DNA of 46,053 bases from a virus (IMGVR_UViG_3300030101_004030:10415-56467); one strand, 5' to 3'; shown: positions 8,308 to 16,605, numbered from the stretch's first letter. Notes: generated by a model not told the origin, from the letters alone. Program-made: numbers and translations.

Positions 8308-8765
8308 TGGCTCACTTTGCAAAATTAGATGAAAACAATAAAGTTTTAAATATAGAGGTTGTTGCGGACGAGGACTGCAATAACAATGATGATGAAGCTG
8401 CTGGGATAGCCCATCAAACAGCTATTACTGGTTATTCTAATTGGAAAAGAACTTCATACAATACTTTTGAAAATACACATAAATTAGGTGGTACACCCTT
8501 TAGAGGAAATTATGCAACTATAGGTGGCACGTATGACCCAGTAAACGATCAATTTTATTCAATTAAACCAAACGCATCTTGGGTAAAAGATGTTTCAAAT
8601 GCAAAATGGATAGCACCCATACCTTATCCTACTATTGATGATAACTCCGATATGAGTATTAATTGGGACGAATCTAATTACAGATGGGTTAGAAATACCT
8701 CTGCTAGACCTGAAAATCCAGAGCAAGCTTGGAATTCAGACACTTTATCTTGGACAGATCTATAA
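8307..8765 (+). CDS. Small fibre-associated protein, 152 aa
   Basis: The sequence begins MAHFAKLDENNKVLNIEVVADEDC and contains NTHKLGGTPFRGNYATIGGTYDPVNDQFY, then a Trp/Asp-rich end with NPEQAWNSDTLSWTDL. Proteins with this start are familiar next to fibre genes of marine myo- and podoviruses, where function is unknown. It is translationally coupled to the adhesin (shared base at 8307), so a tail-tip subunit or adhesin chaperone is plausible. It is the last gene before the promoter of the oxygenase array. Confidence 0.6.
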   Translation: MAHFAKLDENNKVLNIEVVADEDCNNNDDEAAGIAHQTAITGYSNWKRTSYNTFENTHKLGGTPFRGNYATIGGTYDPVNDQFYSIKPNASWVKDVSNAKWIAPIPYPTIDDNSDMSINWDESNYRWVRNTSARPENPEQAWNSDTLSWTDL

Positions 8766-8768
8766 TAT

Positions 8769-8796
8769 TTGACATTGATTTTTACTAATATATAAG
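8769..8796 (+). promoter_or_regulatory. Sigma70-like promoter of the oxygenase array
   Basis: Consensus -35 TTGACA (8769-8774), 16-bp spacer, -10 TATAAG (8791-8796). The predicted transcription start near 8803 leaves only about 8 nt before the ATG at 8811. It sits directly after the stop codon of the last fibre-associated gene. Confidence 0.7.
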
Positions 8797-8810
8797 TATT
8801 TTTGAAAGTT

Positions 8811-9338
8811 ATGGAAAGAAAAATACTATCAGAAACAGAAGTTTGTTTTGGAAGCGTTAATCAATTTCAAAAATTTGACAGAAAAGAAATTAAAGACTTT
8901 ATATTAAAACATAAAAACGAAAGATTTTTTGATCCGTTTTTAAATAGGTTTTATGATGTAAAACTTCCATACCATAACAATATATACACTCTTCAATGTT
9001 ATCTTAGAGATGTATATAGAGTAAAATCCGGGCGTGGTTTAGTTCCTTTTTCTTGTTTTGCACAAGTATTAAGTAAAGGAGAAAATTCATTTAAAAGAAA
9101 CCACGTTAATCAAACTGATCTTCAAAACTCATCAGACATAACGTTTGTTGTCCCAATACAAGGAGATACCTTAATAACCATAGAATACTCAGACCATAGA
9201 GATAAGGGAAGATTCTGGGTGGTTCCTTTTACTGAAAATGAATTTGTGGCCTTTAATAGTGACCTAGATTATTACATAAATAAAAATTCAAAAGAAGAAG
9301 ATTTAATATATTTGATATATAATTTTAAAAAAGACTAA
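8811..9338 (+). CDS. Hypothetical protein, possible degenerate 2OG-oxygenase fold
   Basis: First gene of the oxygenase array, about 175 aa from the ATG at 8811. A TTG at 8802 could extend it but lies at the predicted transcription start. It does not show a clear metal triad. Still, its C-terminal half (SFKRNHVNQTDLQNSSD, then beta-like ITFVVPIQGDTLITIEYSD and RFWVVPFTENEFVAFNSDLDYYI) follows the strand order of the double-stranded beta-helix in its neighbours, with Asp where the distal His would be. It may be a catalytically dead paralogue or an unrelated protein. The stop overlaps the next ATG by one base (TAATG). Confidence 0.5.
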   Translation: MERKILSETEVCFGSVNQFQKFDRKEIKDFILKHKNERFFDPFLNRFYDVKLPYHNNIYTLQCYLRDVYRVKSGRGLVPFSCFAQVLSKGENSFKRNHVNQTDLQNSSDITFVVPIQGDTLITIEYSDHRDKGRFWVVPFTENEFVAFNSDLDYYINKNSKEEDLIYLIYNFKKD

Positions 9339-9970
9339 TGAATCTGCAATACACTTATTGGTATTTTCAAGGAGTTTTACCTGAAAAATTTTGTAATCAA
9401 GTCATAGATTTAGGTTTATCAAAAAACGAACAAAGGGCCATGATAGGTGACGAAGTTAAAGCTTTGAAACAAAACAAAAAAATATCTACTAAAGATAGAA
9501 AAAAGTGGAAAGAAATTAGAAACTCAGACATATCTTGGTTGGATGAAAAATGGATATACAGAACAATTGATCCCTTTGTTCAAGATGCAAATAAAAGTGC
9601 AGGTTGGAATTTTCAATATGATTTTGTAGAGTCTACACAATTTACCAAATATAAATTAAATCAATATTATGATTGGCATCAAGACTCTTATCCCGGCACT
9701 TACAGTGAGGGTAATAAGGCGGGAAAAACTAGGAAACTTTCTTTAACTTGTAATTTAAGTGATGGAGATGAATACATAGGGGGAGAGCTAGAGTTTTTAA
9801 ATTTATCTAAAAGACCTGATAAAAAAATACAATCAATAAAATGTAAAGAAATATTAAAAAAAGGATCTATAATTGTATTTCCCTCCTTTGTGTGGCACAG
9901 GGTTACCCCTGTTACAAAAGGCACTAGATATTCTTTAGTTGCTTGGAATTGTGGAAACCCATTTACATGA
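9338..9970 (+). CDS. 2OG-Fe(II) oxygenase, prolyl-4-hydroxylase-like (array member 1)
   Basis: A 210-aa non-haem iron dioxygenase with the canonical triad: His114-Gln-Asp116 (in YYDWHQDSYPG), His187 (in FVWHRVTPV) and the 2-oxoglutarate-binding Arg197 followed by Ser199 (GTRYSLVAW). GGELEF between the motifs is the usual beta-turn of prolyl-4-hydroxylase-type enzymes. Such enzymes hydroxylate protein side chains or small molecules using O2 and 2-oxoglutarate; the substrate here is unknown. The N-terminal ~90 residues are helical and Lys-rich. It overlaps the next gene by ATGA, so the two are co-translated. Confidence 0.88.
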   Translation: MNLQYTYWYFQGVLPEKFCNQVIDLGLSKNEQRAMIGDEVKALKQNKKISTKDRKKWKEIRNSDISWLDEKWIYRTIDPFVQDANKSAGWNFQYDFVESTQFTKYKLNQYYDWHQDSYPGTYSEGNKAGKTRKLSLTCNLSDGDEYIGGELEFLNLSKRPDKKIQSIKCKEILKKGSIIVFPSFVWHRVTPVTKGTRYSLVAWNCGNPFT

Positions 9971-10602
9971 TTAATAAATTTAAAAAACAAAATTATATTG
10001 TTATAAAAAATGCTATAGAAAAAAATCTTGCCGGTTTTTTATACAATTATTTTTTATTAAAAAGACAGTCTACCGATACTTTTTTTAAAGCTAGGTACAT
10101 ATCTCCAAAAGAAACAATGTTTGGAACCTGGAACGATCCACAAGTTCCTGATACTTTTTCTATATACGGAGATGTTGCCTTTGAAACTTTGTTATTAAAA
10201 TGTCAACCAATTATGGAGTCTACAACAAAATTAAAACTATACCCTAATTATTCTTACGCTAGAATATATAAAAAAGGCGATGTTCTTGAAAGACACAAGG
10301 ATAGATTTAGTTGTGAAATATCAACCACTTTGTTTTTAGGCGGAGATAGGTGGCCAATTTATTTAGAACCCTCTGGTAAGAATAATAAAAAAGGTGTTAA
10401 GGTAGATTTATTACCAGGGGATATGTTAGTTTACAAAGGCCAGTTTTTAGAACATTGGAGGGATGAATTCAAAGGGGACAATTGTGCTCAAGTTTTTCTA
10501 CATTATACAGACGTAAAAACTAAAGGATCAAAAGAAAATTTGTTTGATGGAAGATACCACATTGGTATTCCGAAAGATATAAAAGCTGGAGACATAAAAT
10601 GA
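9967..10602 (+). CDS. 2OG-Fe(II) oxygenase family protein (array member 2)
   Basis: 211 aa from the ATG in the ATGA overlap. The metal motif is His110-Lys-Asp112 (VLERHKDRFSCEIS) and the distal His163 lies in FLEHWRDEF. The last strand reads CAQVFLHY, so the usual Arg is replaced, with Lys169 or Gln175 nearby. The pattern YARIYKKGDVLERHKDR...LPGDMLVYKG...EHWR is one I recall in oxygenase-like proteins of cyanophages and other marine viruses. The altered 2OG-binding site may indicate a distinct cosubstrate geometry. Confidence 0.82.
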   Translation: MINKFKKQNYIVIKNAIEKNLAGFLYNYFLLKRQSTDTFFKARYISPKETMFGTWNDPQVPDTFSIYGDVAFETLLLKCQPIMESTTKLKLYPNYSYARIYKKGDVLERHKDRFSCEISTTLFLGGDRWPIYLEPSGKNNKKGVKVDLLPGDMLVYKGQFLEHWRDEFKGDNCAQVFLHYTDVKTKGSKENLFDGRYHIGIPKDIKAGDIK

Positions 10603-11210
10603 ACGATGTATTTCAAATATTTTCAACACCTATATTAAAAAAGAAATTAGATTTAAATTTAAACATATTAAATAAAACAATAAAAAAAATACAGAAGAAA
10701 AATAAAACAGCCAATAAAACTAACATAGGAGGTTATCAAAGCCCTGAGTTAAATCATAAAAACATAAAAGAGTTTAAACCTTTAATCGACAGTATTTTAT
10801 TAGAATCACATAGATTTGCCTCAAATGTTTTAGCCTATAAAAACAAATTAAAAATAAATAATATTTGGTTTAATATAAATAATTATAAAGATTTTAATAA
10901 AAGCCATACACACCCAAGATCTTTGGTGTCAGGAGTATTTTACGTTAAATCACCCTTGATTGAATCAAACGACTATGAAACATGTAGATTAAAAGGTATG
11001 CTAACTTTTCAAAATCCCCAAGACGATATTGAACACTATTATCCATGGGTTTATCGAGGGGGAGACAATGCGTTTATAACAGATGAGTTTTCTTTTCCAC
11101 CATTTGACAATGGGCTATTTTTATTTCCATCTTGGGTAAAACATTATGTAAATCCAAATATGTCAAAAGAAGAACGAATATCCGTAGCTTTTAATGTGAG
11201 TCCCGTATGA
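10599..11210 (+). CDS. Putative 2OG-Fe(II) oxygenase, HxH type (array member 3)
   Basis: 203 aa. It matches the TIGR02466/2OG-FeII_Oxy_5 pattern: FNKSHTHPRSLVSGVFYVK with His103 and His105, then GLFLFPSWVKHYVNP with His182, and ERISVAFN with Arg193 and Ser195. The second metal-ligand position is His instead of Asp. The first ~60 residues are extremely Lys/Asn-rich. The enzyme family is well known but its substrates are not. ATGA overlaps occur at both ends. Confidence 0.82.
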   Translation: MNDVFQIFSTPILKKKLDLNLNILNKTIKKIQKKNKTANKTNIGGYQSPELNHKNIKEFKPLIDSILLESHRFASNVLAYKNKLKINNIWFNINNYKDFNKSHTHPRSLVSGVFYVKSPLIESNDYETCRLKGMLTFQNPQDDIEHYYPWVYRGGDNAFITDEFSFPPFDNGLFLFPSWVKHYVNPNMSKEERISVAFNVSPV

Positions 11211-11767
11211 TTAAAATAAAACCAATGACAACATATTATGGCATAGCCAGAGTTCCTAATTTTAAAAAACATAAAAAAATTTTGTTAAAATATTTTGAAG
11301 AAATGGAAGGAGCTCCTTTTGATGAAGACAGACAGGAGATATCAAAAACAGATTGGAATGTACCATCAAGTGTCCCAAGAAACTACATGCAGTATTTTAT
11401 AGACATGATCGTGCCAGTTTACAGTAAAGCAGTAGAGCAGCTATCCTACGGTAGTTTTATGATAGATAATGTTTGGTTTCAACAATATGTTAAGGATGGA
11501 ATGCACGATTGGCATATGCACCCTGAACACACCTTCTCTAATGTGTTGTTTGTTGAACTACCAAAAGGAACAGAAACACAATTTTTAGATCCGTTTAGAA
11601 AAAAAGTTTTAATACCAGAAGTTAAAGAGGGGGATATATTAATTGCTTTAGGGGCTTTATGGCATAGATCTCCTCCAAATAAAACAAACAAAAGAAAAAC
11701 CTCCCTTGTGTTTAATAGTAAATTTAAAGGTAATAAACCTTTTGAACATAGAAATGATTATCCGTGA
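11207..11767 (+). CDS. Putative 2OG-Fe(II) oxygenase, HxH type (array member 4)
   Basis: 186 aa. Metal-site candidates are His103-Met-His105 (HDWHMHPEHTF) and His153 (ALWHRSPPNKT). The 2-oxoglutarate anchor is probably Lys164 in KRKTSLVFN. The core strand order (NVLFVELP, then VKEGDILIALGALWH) is that of the double-stranded beta-helix. The N-terminus lacks the Lys/Asn-rich extension of its neighbour, so the array is not a simple recent duplication. It ends in a GTGA overlap with the next gene. Confidence 0.78.
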   Translation: MIKIKPMTTYYGIARVPNFKKHKKILLKYFEEMEGAPFDEDRQEISKTDWNVPSSVPRNYMQYFIDMIVPVYSKAVEQLSYGSFMIDNVWFQQYVKDGMHDWHMHPEHTFSNVLFVELPKGTETQFLDPFRKKVLIPEVKEGDILIALGALWHRSPPNKTNKRKTSLVFNSKFKGNKPFEHRNDYP

Positions 11768-12291
11768 AAGTGGTTTCTAATATATTTACAAAATCAACCA
11801 ATAAAACTATTCTAAGACATTTAGGGGAGCTTCCTTTTTACATAGCTAAAGATCATGGATCTAGAAAAAGAATTGATGCTGTGTTCGAAAAAAGTAACTC
11901 TGGTTTTAGTCATTCTACTTGGCTACATAGAAAAGGCGGTGAAACATATAAAACACCTCTTAATTTATATGCTGATATAATTTTTGAAAAAGTTGTTGAT
12001 AATTTAAAATTAGGAAAAGTTGCTTTAAACAGAATATTTTGGAACATGTATTTTAAAAATTCTGAAACAGAATTGCATCAAGATGTTTCTAAAAAAATGC
12101 CTAATGCTTATTCAATAGTGTACTCAATACATGACAGTGGCGGTGGTCTAATAATAGACAATAAATTTATAAAAGATGTTCCGGGAGAAGCAAAAATTTT
12201 TAAAAGTAATTTATTTCACAAAGGAACAGGACCTAAAAAAACAAATGTGAGATTTAGTTTAAATATTTTGTATGAAGAAATTGATAGTTAA
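11764..12291 (+). CDS. 2OG-Fe(II) oxygenase, HxD type (array member 5)
   Basis: 175 aa with a GTG start inside the GTGA overlap. Metal motif His105-Gln-Asp107 (TELHQDVSKK), distal His152 (NLFHKGTGP) and Arg163-Phe-Ser165 (VRFSLNILY) give a complete canonical site. SIHDSGGGLIID supplies the Gly-rich turn between strands. The N-terminal ~90 residues contain two Trp and a HxxxxTW stretch that may shape substrate binding. It overlaps the following gene by 20 nt. Confidence 0.84.
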   Translation: MKVVSNIFTKSTNKTILRHLGELPFYIAKDHGSRKRIDAVFEKSNSGFSHSTWLHRKGGETYKTPLNLYADIIFEKVVDNLKLGKVALNRIFWNMYFKNSETELHQDVSKKMPNAYSIVYSIHDSGGGLIIDNKFIKDVPGEAKIFKSNLFHKGTGPKKTNVRFSLNILYEEIDS

Positions 12292-12775
12292 AGATAATTT
12301 TTTAGGGGTTAAAAAAATAAAAGCTTTAAATGAGTATTGTATAAATATTCCCCATCAATATGGACATACCTCTAATTGTAGAAAAGAGGACACTAATTTT
12401 TATAAAGCTAACATTGATGCTGAACTAGAAAACATAAACTATATATGTAAAAAAATAGTCGAATTACATGGCGGTGATTTAGCTTTTTTTGAGACATATA
12501 TAAATATTCAGTACGCCGGAATGAATGGATCTTTTCATAAAGACATAGGACAATACACTTGGGTATTAATGGTGTCGCCCACATTGACTAAAGGCTCTGG
12601 ATGTTTTATAACAAAAAAACAAAGCATAGATTTTGTACAGGATAGATTAATTTGTCTTCCTGCTAAAACGCTTCACAAGGGTATGGCTCCAAAAGAGTTA
12701 GCTATTCCAAGAATAACGATGGCGTTTAAAACGGAGAAAGTAAATGAATTTTATAAAAGAGTATACGGTAAGTAA
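12272..12775 (+). CDS. 2OG-Fe(II) oxygenase, HxD type (array member 6)
   Basis: 167 aa, the smallest clear member. Metal motif His89-Lys-Asp91 (GSFHKDIGQYTWVL), distal His135 (KTLHKGMAP) and Arg147-Ile-Thr149 (PRITMAFKTE) are all present. Strands between them include GSGCFITKKQSIDFV. The start lies 20 nt inside the previous gene, and the 3' end overlaps the next gene by 32 nt, so expression is strongly coupled. It is close in architecture to array member 5. Confidence 0.84.
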   Translation: MKKLIVKDNFLGVKKIKALNEYCINIPHQYGHTSNCRKEDTNFYKANIDAELENINYICKKIVELHGGDLAFFETYINIQYAGMNGSFHKDIGQYTWVLMVSPTLTKGSGCFITKKQSIDFVQDRLICLPAKTLHKGMAPKELAIPRITMAFKTEKVNEFYKRVYGK

Positions 12776-13265
12776 ACGCATCTGTAAAAAATTAATTAAG
12801 TACTACGAAGATAGTTTAGATAAAAAAATTTTAAAAGATGAAATTAGGGATATGGGGTACGTTTTTGTAAACGCTTCAAATCCTATTCTTGCGCCATATT
12901 TAAAAAGTTTAAAAAAAGCTATAGAGAAGTACAAAGAAGAGTATCCTGTTTTATATACCATACCTGGTTATTGGAGATTATATCCAAATGTAAAAATACA
13001 AAAGTATGATCCAGGTCAATCTTATTTTTCTTGGCATTGTGAGAGATCGGGAAACACAGGAGATGTTACAAGAGTTTTAGTTTTTATGACATATTTAAAT
13101 ACTGTAAAATCTGGCGGTGAAACAGAGTGGAGATATCAAAAGTACATTACAAAACCTGTGGAAGGCTCTACTGTTATATGGCCTGCTGAATGGACCCATG
13201 AACATAGAGGTAAAAAATCAAAACAAACTAAATACATAATTACTGGGTGGTACAACTATGATTAA
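12744..13265 (+). CDS. 2OG-Fe(II) oxygenase, HxE type (array member 7)
   Basis: 173 aa. The first metal pair reads His98-Cys-Glu100 (SYFSWHCERSGN), so the carboxylate ligand is Glu rather than Asp. The distal His is His152 (AEWTHEHRGK) and the basic cosubstrate residue is probably Lys163 (TKYIITGWY). LNTVKSGGETEW is the standard turn of prolyl-hydroxylase-like folds, and similar sequences occur in viral P4H-type proteins. It overlaps its neighbours by 32 and 8 nt. Confidence 0.84.
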   Translation: MNFIKEYTVSKRICKKLIKYYEDSLDKKILKDEIRDMGYVFVNASNPILAPYLKSLKKAIEKYKEEYPVLYTIPGYWRLYPNVKIQKYDPGQSYFSWHCERSGNTGDVTRVLVFMTYLNTVKSGGETEWRYQKYITKPVEGSTVIWPAEWTHEHRGKKSKQTKYIITGWYNYD

Positions 13266-13839
13266 AGCAGGTTTTGCATATTGGGGACCACTTCTGTATT
13301 TTACTAGAATAAGTGATAAAGATGTAAAGACCTTATTAAAAAATTGTAAAAAAGATATTAAATTTGATGCCAGAAAAAAATTAGCTGGAATAATAAAAGA
13401 TGAGTACAACTTTAATTTTCATGTATACCAACAAGTTATAGCTAAATACATACCTGATTTTTTAAAGGCATGGCAGATGTATTATAATCAAAAAATAAAC
13501 AAAATAGAAATTACAAACTGTTGGGTTAATTATATGAAAGCTGGAGAAAGTAATCCTAATCATGTTCACACCGAATGTGATCTTTCTAGTGTTCTATATT
13601 TAAAAATTCCAAAGGGACTCAAAAAAGAAAATGAGCAATACATAGGTACATCAAGAGGCCCGGGAGTTGTTAATTTTACATATGGAGATGTTAGGCCATA
13701 TAATACAATAGAGCACTCTTTCATGCCAGAGGTAGGGCAGTTTTTTATATTTCCGTTTAACTTAGAACATTCTGTAAATTCTTTTAAATCTAAGGGAGAA
13801 CGAATATCTTTAGCCACAAATTTTCAAATTGTTAAATGA
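13258..13839 (+). CDS. Putative 2OG-Fe(II) oxygenase, HxH type (array member 8)
   Basis: 193 aa. Motifs: His102-Val-His104 (NPNHVHTECDLSSVLYLK), His171 (FNLEHSVNS), Arg182-Ile-Ser184 (GERISLATNFQ). It shares a block (LKKENEQYIGTSRGPG, then SFMPEVGQFFIFPF...EH) with the protein encoded at 39850-40503. The two are therefore paralogues within one genome although 26 kb apart. An N-terminal region WGPLLYFTRISD corresponds to NWGPCVVKMKISD of the other. ATGA coupling links it to the last array gene. Confidence 0.84.
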   Translation: MIKAGFAYWGPLLYFTRISDKDVKTLLKNCKKDIKFDARKKLAGIIKDEYNFNFHVYQQVIAKYIPDFLKAWQMYYNQKINKIEITNCWVNYMKAGESNPNHVHTECDLSSVLYLKIPKGLKKENEQYIGTSRGPGVVNFTYGDVRPYNTIEHSFMPEVGQFFIFPFNLEHSVNSFKSKGERISLATNFQIVK

Positions 13840-14381
13840 TACCATTTGATTATTATTATTTAAATAACGTATTAGATGATTATCAAATAAAAGGATTATT
13901 AGACATAATAGATAAAAATAAAGTATACTCTACTGATAACCAAGCAACATCCTCCTTAAAAACATCTAAAGTAAAATACACAGAATGGCGTTTTATAAAA
14001 AACTGGTTGGACGATGTTTATTGTAGTGTGTTAGAAATAAACAAACAACATTTTGGCTATAATATCTACCCTTTAAAAAACGATGATATAATTAATATAA
14101 ATGAGTATGGTCCAAAAACTGAATATACTTGGCATAAAGACTCATCTAATAATTTTAACAATGATGTAAAACTTACCGTTATATTAAACATATCCACCAG
14201 CAAATATACAGGAGGCGATTTTGAGTTATTTTTAAATGGGGTTCATGAAAATAAAAATTTAGTAAAAGAACCAGGATCTTTGATTATTTTTAAGTCACAC
14301 ATAAATCACAGAGTAAAACCAGTTATTAATGGCACTAGAAAGACACTTACGCTTTGGTTGACGGGGCCCAGATTTATATAG
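13836..14381 (+). CDS. 2OG-Fe(II) oxygenase, PKHD/P4H-like (array member 9)
   Basis: 181 aa and the most canonical member. Metal motif His100-Lys-Asp102 (TEYTWHKDSSNN), the GGDFELF turn, distal His158 (SHINHRVKPV) and Arg168-Lys-Thr170 (GTRKTLTLWLTGP) match PiuC/PKHD-type hydroxylases. In such enzymes the reaction couples decarboxylation of 2-oxoglutarate to hydroxylation of a substrate. This gene ends the array, 34 nt before the next virion gene. Confidence 0.88.
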   Translation: MIPFDYYYLNNVLDDYQIKGLLDIIDKNKVYSTDNQATSSLKTSKVKYTEWRFIKNWLDDVYCSVLEINKQHFGYNIYPLKNDDIININEYGPKTEYTWHKDSSNNFNNDVKLTVILNISTSKYTGGDFELFLNGVHENKNLVKEPGSLIIFKSHINHRVKPVINGTRKTLTLWLTGPRFI

Positions 14382-14407
14382 TATAAGACACTAAAACCTT
14401 ATATAAT
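14358..14407 (+). promoter_or_regulatory. Possible promoter before the large tail/hub gene
   Basis: TTGACG (14358-14363), an 18-bp spacer and TATAAG (14382-14387) form a weak promoter. A perfect TATAAT (14402-14407) lies closer to the ATG at 14416 but has no -35. No Shine-Dalgarno is visible; the 14-nt context AATGGGCCGCTATG at the start recurs at 36531-36544 with one change. Confidence 0.4.
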
Positions 14408-14415
14408 GGGCCGCT

Positions 14416-16605
14416 ATGCTACAAAAGATCGGATTTCAACCAGGTATAAACAAACAAATTACTCCCACAGGAGCGGAAGGTCAGTGGGTAGACTGTGATA
14501 ATGTCAGGTTTAGATATGGCACACCTGAAAAAATAGGTGGTTGGAATCAATTAGGAACTCAAAATGAGAATGAACTGACAGGAGCAGGTAGGGGTTTACA
14601 TCATTTTGTTAATACTTTAGGTAGAAAATACGCAATTATTGGTACGAACAGAATTTTATACGCTTTTTCTGGAGGTGTGTTTTATGACATACACCCCATT
14701 GAATCAACTACAACTCTTACAAACGCATTCACTACAACCAATGGATCACCAACTATAACAATAACTTTTTCTAGCGCACACACTTTAGTTCCAGGAGACA
14801 TACTGTTGATGGATAATTTCACTGCCATCACTAATTCTAATTTTAGTGCATCTAATTTTGATGATAGAAAATTTATGGTAGTAACAACACCTACTAATAC
14901 AACAATAACAATCACTATGGATTCAAACGAAACAGGTTCTGGGGCAACCACATCTGGTGGTATTAGAATACAAAAATATTTTACTGTAGGACCCGCTGTT
15001 CAAGCAAAAGGATTTGGTTGGGGGTTAGGATCTTGGGGCGGAGAGGACACTTCTGCTATCTCTACAACTTTAAATGGAGCATTATTAGATGACACTGCAG
15101 GGACAGGTGGGTCAGGGACCTCTATTACTTTAGCCGATACTTCTCAACTTCCATCTTCTGGCACAAATTTTATTCAAGTTGGAAACGAAGAAATTTCTTA
15201 TACAGGAGTTTCTGGTAATGATTTAACTGGTATAACTAGAGCTGTAAGAGGCTCTACGAGATCTTCACACTCCGATGGCGCAGCAGTAAAAAATTCATCA
15301 AACTATGTTGCTTGGGGTGAAGCTGCTTCGGGAGATTTAGTCATTGATCCTGGAATGTGGTCCTTAGATAATTTTGGTGATAAAGCTATTTGTTTAATAC
15401 ATGATGGCCCTGTTTTTTCTTGGGACTCTAGTTTATCAAATGCAACATCTACAAGGGCAACTATCATAACGGGAGCTCCAACTGCATCAAGACACATGTT
15501 AGTGTCAACACCGGATAGACACTTAGTATTTTTTGGAACAGAGACAACTATTGGAGATACATCAACACAGGATGATATGTTTATTAGATTCTCCGATCAA
15601 GAGGATATAAATACTTATATACCCACGGCAACTAATACAGCCGGCACACAAAGACTAGCTGATGGATCTCAAATTAGAGGAGCTATTAGGGGTAGAGATG
15701 CAATCTACGTTTGGACCGATACAGCTTTATTTACGCAACGTTTTATTGGCCCACCTTTTACTTTTGGTTTTTCTCAAGTGGGAACTAATTGTGGATTAGC
15801 TGGACAAAATGCATGCGTTGAAGTAGATGGTTCTGCATACTGGATGTCAGAAAATGGTTTTTTTAGATACGCAGGTAAATTAGAATCTTTACCTTGTTTA
15901 GTAGAGGATCACGTTTATGATGACATAAATATGGAATCTGGTAATCAAATGATATCTGCTGGTTTAAATAATTTATTTGGAGAGGTAATGTGGTTTTATC
16001 CTAGTTCAACATCTTCTGTTGTTAATAAAATGGTTTGCTATAATTATTTTGATTCTACCCCACAAAGACCTGTGTGGACAGTAGGAACACTTGCTAGAAC
16101 AATGTGGCAAGATTCTGCTGTTTTTGGCACGCCTCATGCTTTAGAATATGATGCTGATACTGATACATCATTTGATGTGGTTGGAAATACAGAGGGCAGA
16201 ACTTCTTACTATGAACATGAAACAGGGACTGACCAAAATAGAAATGGTACGATTACAGCAGTTACAGCAAACATATTGTCAGGAGATTTTGACATAACAC
16301 AGCAACAGCAAGGCGTTGCAAATCTTAGAGGAGATGGAGAATTTATAATGAAGATAAGAAGGTTTATACCAGATTTTATTTCACAAACAGGTAACTCACA
16401 AGTAACTTTAAATTTAAGAGATTTTCCTAATGACACAGCTTCTAGTTCGTCACTTGGACCTTTTACTGTAACGTCCTCAACTTCTAAAGTGGATACCAGG
16501 GCTAGGGCTAGAGCAATAGCTCTAAAAGTAGCAAATACAGGGTCTGGTCAGGATTGGAAACTTGGAACTTTTAGATTAGATATACAACCGGATGGGAGAA
16601 GGTAA
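14416..16605 (+). CDS. Large tail hub / packaged-DNA stabilisation-type protein
   Basis: 729 aa. The N-terminal signature KIGFQPGINKQITPTGAEG followed by WVDCDNVRFRYGTPEKIGGW is characteristic of a large structural family in podoviruses. I recall it annotated as phage stabilisation protein (P22 gp10-like role) or tail nozzle; this is moderate. The body is beta-rich with a short Gly/Thr-rich insertion (GTGGSGTSITLADTSQL) around residues 230-250. Its position, after fibres and before internal-virion genes, fits a tail-tube closure component. It couples to the next gene by TAATG. Confidence 0.6.
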   Translation: MLQKIGFQPGINKQITPTGAEGQWVDCDNVRFRYGTPEKIGGWNQLGTQNENELTGAGRGLHHFVNTLGRKYAIIGTNRILYAFSGGVFYDIHPIESTTTLTNAFTTTNGSPTITITFSSAHTLVPGDILLMDNFTAITNSNFSASNFDDRKFMVVTTPTNTTITITMDSNETGSGATTSGGIRIQKYFTVGPAVQAKGFGWGLGSWGGEDTSAISTTLNGALLDDTAGTGGSGTSITLADTSQLPSSGTNFIQVGNEEISYTGVSGNDLTGITRAVRGSTRSSHSDGAAVKNSSNYVAWGEAASGDLVIDPGMWSLDNFGDKAICLIHDGPVFSWDSSLSNATSTRATIITGAPTASRHMLVSTPDRHLVFFGTETTIGDTSTQDDMFIRFSDQEDINTYIPTATNTAGTQRLADGSQIRGAIRGRDAIYVWTDTALFTQRFIGPPFTFGFSQVGTNCGLAGQNACVEVDGSAYWMSENGFFRYAGKLESLPCLVEDHVYDDINMESGNQMISAGLNNLFGEVMWFYPSSTSSVVNKMVCYNYFDSTPQRPVWTVGTLARTMWQDSAVFGTPHALEYDADTDTSFDVVGNTEGRTSYYEHETGTDQNRNGTITAVTANILSGDFDITQQQQGVANLRGDGEFIMKIRRFIPDFISQTGNSQVTLNLRDFPNDTASSSSLGPFTVTSSTSKVDTRARARAIALKVANTGSGQDWKLGTFRLDIQPDGRR

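Noticed and set aside
9338-14381. TET/JBP-type DNA-base hydroxylases for DNA hypermodification
   Set aside because: The motifs look like prolyl-hydroxylase and TIGR02466-type proteins; no glycosyltransferase, thymidylate-synthase-like or methylase gene accompanies them.
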